From: an uncultured Oscillospiraceae bacterium
Lineage (GTDB): Bacteria; Bacillota; Clostridia; Oscillospirales; Oscillospiraceae
Assembly (NCBI GenBank): GCA_947626345.1
Contig: CANQSF010000004.1
Coordinates: 88,412 to 141,190, forward strand
Length of the DNA: 52,779 nt
Direction of reading: 5' to 3'
Of this stretch, positions 16,786 through 25,566 are shown piece after piece (position 1 is the stretch's first letter; each line of letters opens with the position of its first letter). The notes beneath the pieces were generated by a model, which was not told where the DNA came from, ran no database searches, and saw only the letters and a list, made by a program, of their open reading frames with translations. Position numbers and translations under genes: made by a program.

Positions 16786-17421
16786 ATGAGCAAAAACAAG
16801 CGTGCCGGCAATGCCAAGCCGGACGTGAGCAAACAGACCGACTATTACAACCTGAAGACCAAGGCGGTGAAGGACCTGGCCACCGCGGACGAGTCCAACT
16901 CGCCCCAGGTGTCGGAGGAGGAGCTGCGCCAGTACCGGTCCGGCCCGAAGCTGAAGATCGCCGACTGGGTGAAGATCCTGTTCATCAAGGCCTGGTTCGC
17001 CGGCGCGGTGTGCTTTTTCTTCCTGTGGGGCCTGGGCAACTACTTCGCCGACCAGCTGGACAGCCTGTTCGTCACCGGCATGGCCATGGGCATCGTCACG
17101 GACCTGCTGACCAACAACGTGCTCCGGTTCATCGAGAAGACCCCCGGCGCCAACAGCCGGTGGATGATGTGGGGCAAAAAGGGCTTCGCCAGCTTCCCGC
17201 TGAACATCCTGCACGGATACGCGGTGCTGTTCCTCGTGTTCGTGTTCTATAACGTGATCAATCTGGTCATCGTCCGCCTTACCGGCGCTGTGGACACGGT
17301 GCCCCTGGGGGTGGAGCCGGTGCTCTTCGGCGTGTTCTGCATGGGCTTCGACATGCTGCTGATCCAGATCAAGCGGTTTCTCGCCGACGTCTTTCACGGC
17401 GGGGCTCCTTCCGGCAAGTGA
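16786..17421 (+). CDS. Membrane protein with long charged N-terminus in importer operon, 211 aa
   Basis: Not recognised. About 60 polar residues (SEEELRQYRSGPKLKI near the end) precede hydrophobic segments at about 64-85, 91-113, 137-162 and 172-195. The loop around 114-136 is basic and aromatic (EKTPGANSRWMMWGKKG). The start lies just after a long hairpin. It is followed by the GH28 gene with 11 bases between stop and start, so it belongs to the same transcript. Nothing identifies a catalytic or transport function; it is the fifth small polytopic protein of this operon. Confidence 0.58.
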   Translation: MSKNKRAGNAKPDVSKQTDYYNLKTKAVKDLATADESNSPQVSEEELRQYRSGPKLKIADWVKILFIKAWFAGAVCFFFLWGLGNYFADQLDSLFVTGMAMGIVTDLLTNNVLRFIEKTPGANSRWMMWGKKGFASFPLNILHGYAVLFLVFVFYNVINLVIVRLTGAVDTVPLGVEPVLFGVFCMGFDMLLIQIKRFLADVFHGGAPSGK

Positions 17422-17432
17422 GGTGCGACAGG

Positions 17433-18998
17433 ATGAAGATCCTTTACTGCGGCAGCAGCTCCGCGTGCTTTGAACTTGAAAATACCAGCCCCTATTACGC
17501 GCCCGAGGCCTACACCGTCCTGCTGGACGGCGAGACGTGCCTGCAGGGGGAGAGCAACGTGTTCTCTCTGTTCGGCCTGCTCCCCGGGCGGACCTATTCG
17601 CTGACCGTGCGCAGCGCCGGCGGGGCGGAGGAGTGCCTCTCCTTCACCACCGAATCGGAGAGCTGCTGCGTCAGCGTGCGGGACATGGGTGCTGTGGGCG
17701 ACGGCGTCCACGAGGACACCGGAGCCATCCAGGCGGCCATCAACTTTCTGCCGGAGGGCGGAAGGCTGCTGTTCCCCGCCGGTACATATCTGAGCCTGCC
17801 CCTGGCCCTGAAGAGCCACATCACCCTGGAATTCGCCGCCGGCGCGGTGCTGCTGGGCAGCACGGAGCGGGCGCGCTATCCCATCATCCCCGGCGCCGCG
17901 GCCGACCCTGCCAATGGGGGCGAGCTGCCCCTGGCCGGCTTCGAGGGCCTGGAAAAGGACAGCTACCAGTCCCTGCTCCAGGGCTCCTACGCCCAGGACG
18001 TGACCATCGTCGGGCCTGGGACCATCGACGGAAACGGGCAGAACGGCGACTGGTGGCAGGATTTCGACAGCTTCCCCGCCGCCCGGCCCCGGGTGATCTT
18101 CCTGAACCGGTGCCGGGACGTGACCCTCCACGGCGTCACCGTGGCCAACGGCCCCAGCTGGCATGTGCACCCCTTCTACTGCCAGGGCGTGCGGGTGCTG
18201 GACTGTGCCGTCACCGCCCCCAAGGACAGCCCCAACACCGACGCGGTGAACCCCGAGAGCTGCGACAGGGTGGACATCATCGGCTGCCGCTTCTCTGTGG
18301 GGGACGACTGCATCGCCATCAAGGCCGGCAAGATCGAGCTGGCCCGCAAGTATAAGACCCCCGCCGACCGCCACACCATCCGCAACTGCCTGATGGAATT
18401 CGGCCACGGAGCTGTCACCCTGGGCAGCGAGCTGGCCTCCGGCATCCGGCGCCTGGCGGTGACCCAGTGCTGGTTCCGGGCCACGGACCGGGGCCTGCGG
18501 ATCAAGTCCCGGCGGGGCAGGGGCAAGGACAGCGTCATCGACGACGTGGTCTTTGACAACATCCGCATGGAGCGGGTGCTGACGCCCATCGTCATCAATC
18601 TGTGGTACAACTGCTGCGACCCGGACCGGTATTCGGAGTACGTCTGGAGCCGGGAGAAGCTGCCGGTGGACGACCGGACCCCCCGCATGGGCCGGTTCAC
18701 CTTCCGAAACATGGAGTGCACCGACGCCCAGGTGGCCGCCTGCTACATCGACGGGCTCACCGAGAGTCCCATCGAGCAGGTGGAGCTGGAGAACATCTCC
18801 GTCACCTTCGACCCCGACGCCCGGCCCGCCGTGCCGGCCATGCAGAACTTCGCCGTGGAGCGCTGCCGGCTGGGGCTTTATCTGGACAACGTCCGGCGGG
18901 TGCGGCTGAAGAACGTGACCGTCCGGGGCGCCGCGGGCGAGGGCCTGGTGACGGACCACTGCGACAGCGTGGAGACGGACGGGTTCGCGGCGGAATAG
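17433..18998 (+). CDS. GH28 polygalacturonase, probably exo-acting and cytoplasmic, 521 aa
   Basis: Hydrolyses alpha-1,4 galacturonan bonds. The GH28 set is complete: NTDAVN (268-273), GDDCIAIK (290-297, catalytic Asp pair), GHG (324-326) and RIKS (356-359). An N-terminal domain of about 85 residues (LLDGETCLQGESNVFSLFGL, then LLPGRTYSLTVRSA) looks fibronectin-III-like, as in PelX-type exo-poly-galacturonosidases, which release mono- or di-galacturonate. No signal peptide is present, so it should act on imported chains. The ATG at 17433 is preferred with GAGG nine bases upstream; a GTG at 17418 is possible. It lies in the importer operon just before GH105. Confidence 0.9.
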   Translation: MKILYCGSSSACFELENTSPYYAPEAYTVLLDGETCLQGESNVFSLFGLLPGRTYSLTVRSAGGAEECLSFTTESESCCVSVRDMGAVGDGVHEDTGAIQAAINFLPEGGRLLFPAGTYLSLPLALKSHITLEFAAGAVLLGSTERARYPIIPGAAADPANGGELPLAGFEGLEKDSYQSLLQGSYAQDVTIVGPGTIDGNGQNGDWWQDFDSFPAARPRVIFLNRCRDVTLHGVTVANGPSWHVHPFYCQGVRVLDCAVTAPKDSPNTDAVNPESCDRVDIIGCRFSVGDDCIAIKAGKIELARKYKTPADRHTIRNCLMEFGHGAVTLGSELASGIRRLAVTQCWFRATDRGLRIKSRRGRGKDSVIDDVVFDNIRMERVLTPIVINLWYNCCDPDRYSEYVWSREKLPVDDRTPRMGRFTFRNMECTDAQVAACYIDGLTESPIEQVELENISVTFDPDARPAVPAMQNFAVERCRLGLYLDNVRRVRLKNVTVRGAAGEGLVTDHCDSVETDGFAAE

Positions 18999-19033
18999 CA
19001 GACAGACACCGTAACGGAAGGATCTGAGGTGGA

Positions 19034-20191
19034 ATGATGGATTACGCGAAGATAGACGCCTATGTGCTCCAGCTGGTGGAGCGGTCCACCCCCGAGCGCA
19101 CGGCGTGGAACATGGAGAAGATTCGGGAGGGGAAGAAGGCCTCCTGGAACTACATCGACGGCTGCATGCTCACCGCGCTGATGGAGATGAGCCGCATCAC
19201 CGGCGACGACCGCTACGCCGACTTCGCCGGCCAGGTGGCGGACTATTTCCTCCAGCCGGACGGCTCCATCCGCACCTTCAAGCCGGAGGACCACAACCTG
19301 GACGACATCAACGAGGGCCGGGTGCTGTTTGCCCTGTATGAGCGCACGGGGGATGAAAAATACCACCGGGCCGCCGATTGGCTGGCGGCGCGGGTGGCGG
19401 ATCAGCCCCGGACGGCGGAGGGCAACTTCTGGCACAAGGCCATCTATCCCAACCAGGTATGGCTGGACGGGCTGTATATGGCCCAGCCCTTCCGGGCGCT
19501 GTATGAGAAGACCTTCGGCGCCGGGGATTACAGCGACATCGTCCGCCAGATCCGCACGGTGCACGAGAAGATGCGCTCGGCGGAGAAGGGCCTTTACTAC
19601 CACGGCTACGACGCCTCCCGCACGGCCTTCTGGGCCGATCCGGTCACCGGCTGCTCGAAGAACTTCTGGCTCCGGTCCCTGGGGTGGTTCGCCGTGGCCC
19701 TGGCCGACCTGACGGAGATCCTGCCGGAGGGCGGGGACCGGGATCAGCTGGCGGATATCTTCCGGGAGCTGATGGCGGCCGTCGACCGGTACGCGGACCC
19801 GGAGACGGGCCTTTACTGGCAGGTGCCCGACCAGCCCGGCCGGGAGGGCAACTACCTGGAGACCAGCGGCAGCGCCATGATGGCCTACGCCATGCTGAAG
19901 GGCGCGCGGCTGGGGGTCCTGGAAAAGGACTATGCCGCCAAGGGCCATAAGACCTTCGACGGCATCATGAAAAAGTATCTCACCTTCACCCCGGAGGGGC
20001 TGGATCTGGGCGGCATCTGCCTGGTGGCGGGCCTGGGCCCGGAGACGAACCGCCGGCGGGACGGCTCTTACGAGTACTACATCTCCGAGCCGGTGGTGGC
20101 CAATGACGCCAAGGGCGTGGCCCCCTTCGTGCTGGCCTATACGGAGGTCAAGCGGCTCACAGCATCGTCTTCATGCTGTCACTGTCCGTGA
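19034..20191 (+). CDS. GH105 unsaturated rhamnogalacturonyl/galacturonyl hydrolase, 385 aa
   Basis: Removes the unsaturated galacturonate left at the non-reducing end by pectin lyases, using hydration of the double bond. The (alpha/alpha)6 barrel features fit YteR/YesR: DDINEGRVLFALYERTGD, KAIYPNQVWLDGLYMAQPF, CSKNFWLRSLGWFAVALAD and a late YYISEPVVANDAKGVAPF. Length is normal for the family and there is no signal peptide. Two ATGs in a row (19034, 19037) follow GAGGTGGA; the first is used. Its last 35 bases overlap the convergent AraC gene, and the final residues (TASSSCCHCP) look like read-through added by that overlap. Its product feeds KduI. Confidence 0.92.
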   Translation: MMDYAKIDAYVLQLVERSTPERTAWNMEKIREGKKASWNYIDGCMLTALMEMSRITGDDRYADFAGQVADYFLQPDGSIRTFKPEDHNLDDINEGRVLFALYERTGDEKYHRAADWLAARVADQPRTAEGNFWHKAIYPNQVWLDGLYMAQPFRALYEKTFGAGDYSDIVRQIRTVHEKMRSAEKGLYYHGYDASRTAFWADPVTGCSKNFWLRSLGWFAVALADLTEILPEGGDRDQLADIFRELMAAVDRYADPETGLYWQVPDQPGREGNYLETSGSAMMAYAMLKGARLGVLEKDYAAKGHKTFDGIMKKYLTFTPEGLDLGGICLVAGLGPETNRRRDGSYEYYISEPVVANDAKGVAPFVLAYTEVKRLTASSSCCHCP

Positions 20192-20933
20192 TGCGGGCGG
20201 TGTCGTCGGGCATGTAGTCCCGGGGGGAGACGCCGAACTTGTTGCGGAACTGCCGGGAGAAGTAGAGCGGATCGTTGAAGCCGCACATCTGGGCGGTCTC
20301 CGAGATGCTGCTCCGGCCGTAATTCACGGCCAGGATCCGGGCCGCGTTCTCCAGCCGCCGGTCCTTCAGATACTGCAGCGGGGTCATGCCCGTCTCCCGC
20401 TTGAACAGCCGGGTCAGGTACTCGGTGCTGAAGGGCAGACTGGTCAGGAAGGCGTGCAGGTCGTAATTGCAGTCCTGGAAGTGCTGGAGGATGTCGTTTT
20501 CGATCTGCAGGACCGGGCCGCTGCGCAGCTGTGCCGGCTGAGAGGCCTTGAGGAAGGCGGCGATGAGTTGGCAGTAGGCGGGGAGCAGATAGGTCCCATT
20601 GTCGGAGCCGCTGGAGTAGTAATAAAACGCCGCGCTGAAGGCGTCCCGCAGAAAGCCGTTCCGGTCCGCCTGCAGGATCAGCGCCTCGGTCAGAGGCAGC
20701 GGCGCCTCCGACAGGTTCATGTGGATGTTGGTGAAGCCCTCGCTGCTCCGGTTGGAGTGGGGCAGATGGGGCGGGATGACGGCCACGTCGTTTTCCGAGT
20801 AGGTCAGAGTCCGGTCGTCGAAGATGAGCTGGCCGCTGCCGCTGGTGCAGTAGATCAGCTCCCAGCTGGTGTGCATGTGGCGGGAGACCCCGGTCATCAG
20901 AGGGTGCTTGCCCACGTAAATGATCTTTTGCAC
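20157..20933 (-). CDS. AraC family transcriptional regulator, 258 aa
   Basis: Likely ligand-responsive regulator of the pectin locus. The N-terminal half is a cupin-like sensor (SRHMHTSWELIYCTSGSGQL, then VAVIPPHLPHSN). The C-terminal 100 residues hold two helix-turn-helix motifs (LTRLFKRETGMTPLQYLKDR and SISETAQMCGFNDPLYFSRQ, then FRNKFGVSPRDYM), the AraC signature. The GTG at 20933 is preferred because AGGAG lies 11 bases upstream; the GTG at 20945 would sit on the SD itself. It is divergent from the kdu/uxa operon and convergent with GH105, overlapping it by 35 bases. Target genes are inferred from location. Confidence 0.9.
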   Translation of the reverse strand: MQKIIYVGKHPLMTGVSRHMHTSWELIYCTSGSGQLIFDDRTLTYSENDVAVIPPHLPHSNRSSEGFTNIHMNLSEAPLPLTEALILQADRNGFLRDAFSAAFYYYSSGSDNGTYLLPAYCQLIAAFLKASQPAQLRSGPVLQIENDILQHFQDCNYDLHAFLTSLPFSTEYLTRLFKRETGMTPLQYLKDRRLENAARILAVNYGRSSISETAQMCGFNDPLYFSRQFRNKFGVSPRDYMPDDTARITDSDSMKTML

Positions 20934-20970
20934 GGTCGAAGTCACTCCTGTTTCGTGTTCTGGTGAATTT

Positions 20971-20999
20971 ATTTTATCAAACCATGTCGGTTTTGTCCA
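20971..20999 (-). promoter_or_regulatory. Promoter of the AraC gene
   Basis: Minus-strand TGGACA (20994-20999), 17-base spacer, TAAAAT (20971-20976), about 38 bases upstream of the GTG. Its -35 overlaps the motif at 20990-21005, so a protein bound there could autoregulate the gene. Confidence 0.6.
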
Positions 21000-21005
21000 T
21001 ACAGA
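20990..21005 (+). promoter_or_regulatory. Candidate regulator site upstream of the kdu/uxa operon
   Basis: GTTTTGTCCATACAGA here matches GTTTTATCCATATACAGA at 8826-8843 apart from one substitution and a two-base insertion. Both copies lie in divergent control regions of pectin genes. No strong sigma-A promoter was found for the plus-strand operon in this interval, which would fit activator dependence. Confidence 0.45.
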
Positions 21006-21074
21006 GAATTCCCGATCAGCCCTTTACCGCGACGCGTAACCCCGGAAAAAATCATGTGTAAGGAGACAAAGATT

Positions 21075-22154
21075 ATGTCGTACTTGACCCTGAAAGACAT
21101 CAATAAGATCTATCCCAATGGCTATCATGCGGTCCATAACTTCAATATGGAGATCGAAAAAGGTGAGTTCATCGTCTTTGTCGGGCCGTCTGGCTGCGGT
21201 AAGTCCACGACGCTGCGCATGATCGCGGGCCTGGAGGAGATCTCCAACGGCGAATTCCTCATCGACGGCAAGCGGGCCAACGAGCTGGGCCCCCGGGAGC
21301 GGGAGATCGCCATGGTGTTCCAGAGCTACGCCCTGTATCCCCAGATGACGGTGTTCGACAACATCGCCTTCGGCCTGACCCTCCAGGGCGTGGACGAGGA
21401 CGTGATCGAGGAGAAGGTGAAGAACACCGCCCGCATCCTGGGCCTGACGGATTATCTGGACCGGCTGCCCCGGGCGCTGTCCGGCGGCCAGCGCCAGCGT
21501 GTGGCCATCGGCCGGGCCATCATCCGCAAGGTGGGCGTGTTCCTGATGGACGAGCCGCTGTCGAACCTGGACGCCAAGCAGCGCGTGACCATGCGCTCCG
21601 AGATCGCCCAGATCCACCGGGAGACCGGCGCCACCACCATCTACGTCACCCACGATCAGACCGAGGCCATGACCCTGGCCGACCGGATCGTGGTGATGAA
21701 GGAGGGCTACGTCCAGCAGATCGGCACGCCCTATGAGCTGTATTTCAAGCCCGCCAACGTGTTCGTGGCCGGATTCATCGGCGAGCCGCCCATGAACTTC
21801 GTCCGGGGCACCGTGAAGGACGGAAAGATTCCCTTCGGCGGCAACAGCCTGGATATCACTAAGAAGCTGGGCGCCAAGGCCGCCCAGTACGAGGGCAAGC
21901 CCATCGTGTTCGCCTTCCGGCCCGAGGCCATCGAGCTGGGCGCCGTGGAGGGCGCTTACCAGATCACCGCCGCCGTGGAGCTGACGGAGATGCTGGGCGA
22001 CAACACCAACGTTTACATCACCGCCGGCGAGGATAAGGCCATCCTGAAGATCGATCCTCACGACACCCCCGAGGTGGACACGGACATCACCTTCTCCGTG
22101 CCGGTGGAGAACGTCTATATCTTCGACGGGGAGACCGAACTCGTCATCGAATAA
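21075..22154 (+). CDS. ugpC: Second MsmX/UgpC-type sugar ABC ATPase, 359 aa
   Basis: ATP-binding subunit with Walker A GPSGCGKST at 37-45, ALSGGQRQRVAIGRAI as signature region, VFLMDEPLSNLDAKQR as Walker B and D-loop, and VTHDQTEAM with the H-loop His. A C-terminal regulatory domain runs from about 235. The start ATG at 21075 has GGAG nine bases upstream; an upstream frame extension lacks an SD. There are no permease or binding-protein genes in this operon, so it probably energises importers encoded elsewhere, as MsmX does in Bacillus. It opens the 11-gene kdu/uxa operon, and its stop codon is fused to the next SD (TAAGGAGG). Confidence 0.93.
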   Translation: MSYLTLKDINKIYPNGYHAVHNFNMEIEKGEFIVFVGPSGCGKSTTLRMIAGLEEISNGEFLIDGKRANELGPREREIAMVFQSYALYPQMTVFDNIAFGLTLQGVDEDVIEEKVKNTARILGLTDYLDRLPRALSGGQRQRVAIGRAIIRKVGVFLMDEPLSNLDAKQRVTMRSEIAQIHRETGATTIYVTHDQTEAMTLADRIVVMKEGYVQQIGTPYELYFKPANVFVAGFIGEPPMNFVRGTVKDGKIPFGGNSLDITKKLGAKAAQYEGKPIVFAFRPEAIELGAVEGAYQITAAVELTEMLGDNTNVYITAGEDKAILKIDPHDTPEVDTDITFSVPVENVYIFDGETELVIE

Positions 22155-22169
22155 GGAGGCAAATCGACT

Positions 22170-23012
22170 ATGGACATCCGCTATTCCGCCAGCCCCAACG
22201 ACGTCAAGCGCTATACCACCGAGGAGCTGCGCCGGGAATTTCTGATCACCGATCTCTATGTCCCGGATACGGTCCGGGCTACCTACTCCCACGTGGACCG
22301 GATGGTGGTCATGGGCATCATGCCCGTGCACGAGGAGGTGCCCATCGACAAGGACATCGACGTGTGGGCCAACTTCGGCACCAGCTATTTCTTCGAGCGC
22401 CGGGAGGCGGGCATCTTCAACCTGGGCGGCAAGGGCCACATCACCGTGGACGGAGAGCGCTACGACCTGGGCTATGAGGACTGCCTTTACATCACCAAGG
22501 GCGCCAAGACCGTGACCTTCGGAAGCGAGGACCCGGCGGAGCCGGCCAAGTTCTACCTGGCCTCCACCCCCGCCCACACCTCCTACAAGACCACGTTCCT
22601 GTCCTTTGAAAACGCCAACCACCGCCCCTGCGGCGAGGCGGAGAACGCCAACAAGCGGGTCATCAACCAGTTCATCCACCCGGATGTGCTCCAGACCTGC
22701 CAGCTGTCCATGGGCCTGACCCAGCTGGCACCCGGCAGCGTGTGGAACACCATGCCCAGCCACACCCACGAGCGGCGCATGGAGGTGTACACCTACTTCG
22801 AGATCCCCCAGGACCAGGTGGTCATGCACTTCATGGGCCAGCCCCAGGAGACCCGCCACATCGTCATGCAGAATTTCGACGCCGTCATCAGCCCCTCCTG
22901 GTCCATCCACAGCGGCTGCGGCACCTCCAACTACACCTTTATCTGGGCCATGGGCGGCGAGAACCTGGCCTTTGACGACATGGACACCATCGTGTCCACC
23001 CAGCTGCGCTGA
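22170..23012 (+). CDS. kduI: 5-dehydro-4-deoxy-D-glucuronate isomerase KduI, 280 aa
   Basis: Converts 5-keto-4-deoxyuronate, the spontaneous product of unsaturated galacturonate, into 3-deoxy-D-glycero-2,5-hexodiulosonate. The zinc site is intact: His198 and His200 (PSHTHERRME), Glu205, and His247 (WSIHSGCGTSNYTF). Length and the ending STQLR are typical of KduI. TAAGGAGG is 10 bases upstream of the ATG. It is followed after 21 bases by kduD, the next step in the pathway, and receives substrate from the GH105 enzyme of the neighbouring operon. Confidence 0.97.
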   Translation: MDIRYSASPNDVKRYTTEELRREFLITDLYVPDTVRATYSHVDRMVVMGIMPVHEEVPIDKDIDVWANFGTSYFFERREAGIFNLGGKGHITVDGERYDLGYEDCLYITKGAKTVTFGSEDPAEPAKFYLASTPAHTSYKTTFLSFENANHRPCGEAENANKRVINQFIHPDVLQTCQLSMGLTQLAPGSVWNTMPSHTHERRMEVYTYFEIPQDQVVMHFMGQPQETRHIVMQNFDAVISPSWSIHSGCGTSNYTFIWAMGGENLAFDDMDTIVSTQLR

Positions 23013-23033
23013 GCGCAGGGAAGGAGAAGCATC

Positions 23034-23834
23034 ATGGATATCGCGAAGAAATTTTCCCTGGAGGGCAAGGTAGCGCTGGTCACCGGCGCCGCCTACGGCA
23101 TCGGCTTCGCCATCGCCGAGGCCCTGGCCGGCGCGGGGGCGAAGATCGTCTTCAACTGCCGCAGCCAGAAGAATCTGGACAAGGCCCTCACCGACTATGC
23201 CGCCAAGGGCATCGACGCCCGGGGCTACATCGCCGACGTCACCGACGAGGCCCAGGTGGCCGACCTGGTGGCCCAGATCGAGGCGGAGCTGGGCGGCGTG
23301 GACATCCTGGTGAACAACGCCGGCATCATCAAGCGCGTGCCCATGCTGGAGATGAGCGCCGAGGAGTTCCGCCAGGTGGTGGACATCGACCTGACCGGCC
23401 CCTTCATCTGCGCCAAGGCCGTGATCCCCGGCATGATCAAAAAGGGCCACGGCAAGATCATCAACATCTGCTCCATGATGAGCGAGCTGGGCCGGGAGAC
23501 GGTCAGCGCCTATGCCGCCGCCAAGGGCGGGCTGAAGATGCTCACCCGGAACATCTGCTCTGAGTACGGCGAGGCCAACATCCAGTGCAACGGCATCGGC
23601 CCCGGCTATATCGCCACGCCCCAGACCGAGCCGCTGCGCCAGCGCCAGCCCGACGGCAGCCGCCATCCCTTCGACCAGTTCATCATCGCCAAGACCCCGG
23701 CCGGCCGGTGGGGGACCGCGGAGGACCTGATGGGCCCGGCGGTGTTCCTGGCCTCCGAGGCCTCCGACTTCGTCAACGGCCACATCCTGTATGTGGACGG
23801 CGGCATCCTGGCCTACATCGGCAAGCAGCCCTGA
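23034..23834 (+). CDS. kduD: 2-dehydro-3-deoxy-D-gluconate 5-dehydrogenase KduD, 266 aa
   Basis: Short-chain dehydrogenase that reduces 2,5-diketo-3-deoxygluconate to KDG with NAD(P)H. The cofactor loop TGAAYGIG is at 18-25, NNAG at 94-97, and the catalytic Ser147, Tyr160 and Lys164 (SAYAAAKGG) are present. A C-terminal DGGILAYIG is the standard SDR ending. It is adjacent to kduI, as in most pectin-degrading bacteria, and its stop overlaps the start of the following esterase gene by one base (TGATG). The pathway position supports KduD over generic gluconate dehydrogenases. Confidence 0.94.
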   Translation: MDIAKKFSLEGKVALVTGAAYGIGFAIAEALAGAGAKIVFNCRSQKNLDKALTDYAAKGIDARGYIADVTDEAQVADLVAQIEAELGGVDILVNNAGIIKRVPMLEMSAEEFRQVVDIDLTGPFICAKAVIPGMIKKGHGKIINICSMMSELGRETVSAYAAAKGGLKMLTRNICSEYGEANIQCNGIGPGYIATPQTEPLRQRQPDGSRHPFDQFIIAKTPAGRWGTAEDLMGPAVFLASEASDFVNGHILYVDGGILAYIGKQP

Positions 23835-24613
23835 TGCAGACCGTCGCCTTTTCGGCCGGGGACGGCCGTGTGAAAGGCTATCTCCAGGAGGACTATCCCA
23901 CCCTGGCGGCCCATAAGGTCCGCCCGGCGCTGGTCATCTGCCCGGGGGGCGCGTACCGCTGGTGCTCCCCCCGGGAGGAGGACCCGGCAGCCCTCCCGTT
24001 TTTGACCCTGGGATACCAGGTGTTCATATTGGAGTACTCCTGCGCCGAACGGGCGGGGGAGTACCGGCCGCTGGGAGAGCTGGCGGAGACGGTGCGCCGT
24101 CTGCGGGACGATCACGTGCAATGGCACATCGATCCGGACAGGATCGCCGTGATGGGTTTCTCCGCGGGCGGCCATTTGGCTGCCAGCCTGTGCGCGCTGT
24201 GGAACGATCCGGCGCTGGGCCTGCCGGAGGGCTGCCGGCCGGACGCGGCGGTGCTGTGCTATCCGGTGATCAGCACCGGGGAATATGCCCACGAGGAATC
24301 CGTCCGGTGGGTCACCGGCGGGGACGAGGCGCTGCGGGAAAAGCTGCACCTGCCCGACCGGGTGACCGGGGACTTCCCGCCCACCTTTTTGTGGCACGGG
24401 GGCGAGGACGGGAGCGTGCCGCCGGAGAACAGCCTGATGCTGGCGGCGGCGCTGCGGGCCCACGGCGTGCCCGTTGAGTTTCATCTTTTTTCCTCCGGGG
24501 CCCACGGCATATCCTTGTGCACCCGGGAAGTGGAGACGCCGGACGAGGCGTGCCGGCCATGGCTGGGACTGTGCCAGGCGTGGCTGTGCCGGCAGTTCGG
24601 CTTCGAGCCGTGA
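23834..24613 (+). CDS. Alpha/beta hydrolase, probable carbohydrate deacetylase/esterase, 259 aa
   Basis: An alpha/beta-hydrolase of the acetyl-xylan-esterase/BD-FAE-like group. The oxyanion segment CPGGAY is at 36-41, the nucleophile lies in GFSAGG (Ser110), the acid is probably the Asp of HGGEDGSVPP, and the His is in SGAHGIS. There is no signal peptide. No SD is visible before the ATG, which overlaps the kduD stop (TGATG), so translation relies on reinitiation. In a pectin operon the likely job is removal of O-acetyl groups from imported galacturonides, but other esters are possible; substrate is inference. Confidence 0.75.
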   Translation: MQTVAFSAGDGRVKGYLQEDYPTLAAHKVRPALVICPGGAYRWCSPREEDPAALPFLTLGYQVFILEYSCAERAGEYRPLGELAETVRRLRDDHVQWHIDPDRIAVMGFSAGGHLAASLCALWNDPALGLPEGCRPDAAVLCYPVISTGEYAHEESVRWVTGGDEALREKLHLPDRVTGDFPPTFLWHGGEDGSVPPENSLMLAAALRAHGVPVEFHLFSSGAHGISLCTREVETPDEACRPWLGLCQAWLCRQFGFEP

Positions 24614-24659
24614 CCGGCAACGACGACACCGTCCCCGCGGGGACAGAGGAGGGACCGCT

Positions 24660-25514
24660 ATGCAGCTGGGCATCCGTCTGCACGATGTGAACACCGGCCT
24701 TGGCCCGGACAGCCAGACCATGCAGGCCCGGGCGGCCAAGGCCCGGGAGGAGGGCTTTTCCTGCGTCCACCTGGCCTTCGCCAAGGTGATGCCGGGCGTG
24801 GCCTTCGACGACTGCGCCCTCACCGAGGGCCTGGGGCTCTACACCCGGCGGGTCTTTGACCGGGAGGGCCTGGACGTGGCGGTGCTGGGGTGCTATCTGA
24901 ACCTGGCCCACCCGGACCCGGTGAAGCTGGCGGAGATCCAGAGCCGGTATTACGGCCATCTGCGGGTGGCGTCCGTCATGGGCGCCGGCGTGGTGGGCAC
25001 CGAGACCGGCGCGCCCAACGAGCAGTATAAGCTGGACGCCAACACCCACACCGACCAGGCGCTGGACATCTTCCTGCGGGGCCTGGAGCCGGTGGTGGCG
25101 GAGGCGGAGCGCCGGGGCGTGACCATGGCCATCGAGCCGGTGTGGAACCACATCGTCTATAACGCGGACCGGGCCGTGCAGGTGCTGAAGAGCATAGGCA
25201 GCCGGAACCTGCGGATCATCCTGGACCCGGTGAACCTGCTGTACGCCGGCAACGCGGACCAGGCCGACAGCGTCATCGCCGACGCCATCGACAAGCTGGG
25301 CGAGAGCGTGGCGGTGGTCCATCTGAAGGACTTCGTCCGAGAGGGCGAGAGCCTAAAGAGCGTGGCCGCCGGCACCGGCGAGATGGATTACGACCGGGTG
25401 CTGCGGTTCATGAAAGAGCGCAAGCCCTATATCCACGCCACGCTGGAGAATACCGTCAACGCCAACGCCCAGACCGCCCGCGAGTTTTTGCAGGAGCGGT
25501 ACGAGTCACTGTAA
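24660..25514 (+). CDS. Sugar phosphate isomerase/epimerase family TIM-barrel protein, 284 aa
   Basis: AP-endonuclease-2-fold enzyme of the xylose-isomerase-like superfamily. Probable metal ligands lie on successive strands: Glu in MAIEPVWNHI, Asp in IILDPVNLLY, His in VVHLKDF and Glu in HATLENT. These enzymes isomerise or epimerise keto sugars and sugar acids. AGAGGAGGGA lies eight bases before the ATG. No step of the classical galacturonate or KDG routes needs it, so it may handle a side-chain or modified uronate; function within the locus is unknown. It is 46 bases downstream of the esterase gene and 52 upstream of the aldolase gene. Confidence 0.78.
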   Translation: MQLGIRLHDVNTGLGPDSQTMQARAAKAREEGFSCVHLAFAKVMPGVAFDDCALTEGLGLYTRRVFDREGLDVAVLGCYLNLAHPDPVKLAEIQSRYYGHLRVASVMGAGVVGTETGAPNEQYKLDANTHTDQALDIFLRGLEPVVAEAERRGVTMAIEPVWNHIVYNADRAVQVLKSIGSRNLRIILDPVNLLYAGNADQADSVIADAIDKLGESVAVVHLKDFVREGESLKSVAAGTGEMDYDRVLRFMKERKPYIHATLENTVNANAQTAREFLQERYESL

Positions 25515-25566
25515 ACGACCCTCCGCCGAATGCGGGGGATGAAAAAACATTAAGGAGGAACATCTC

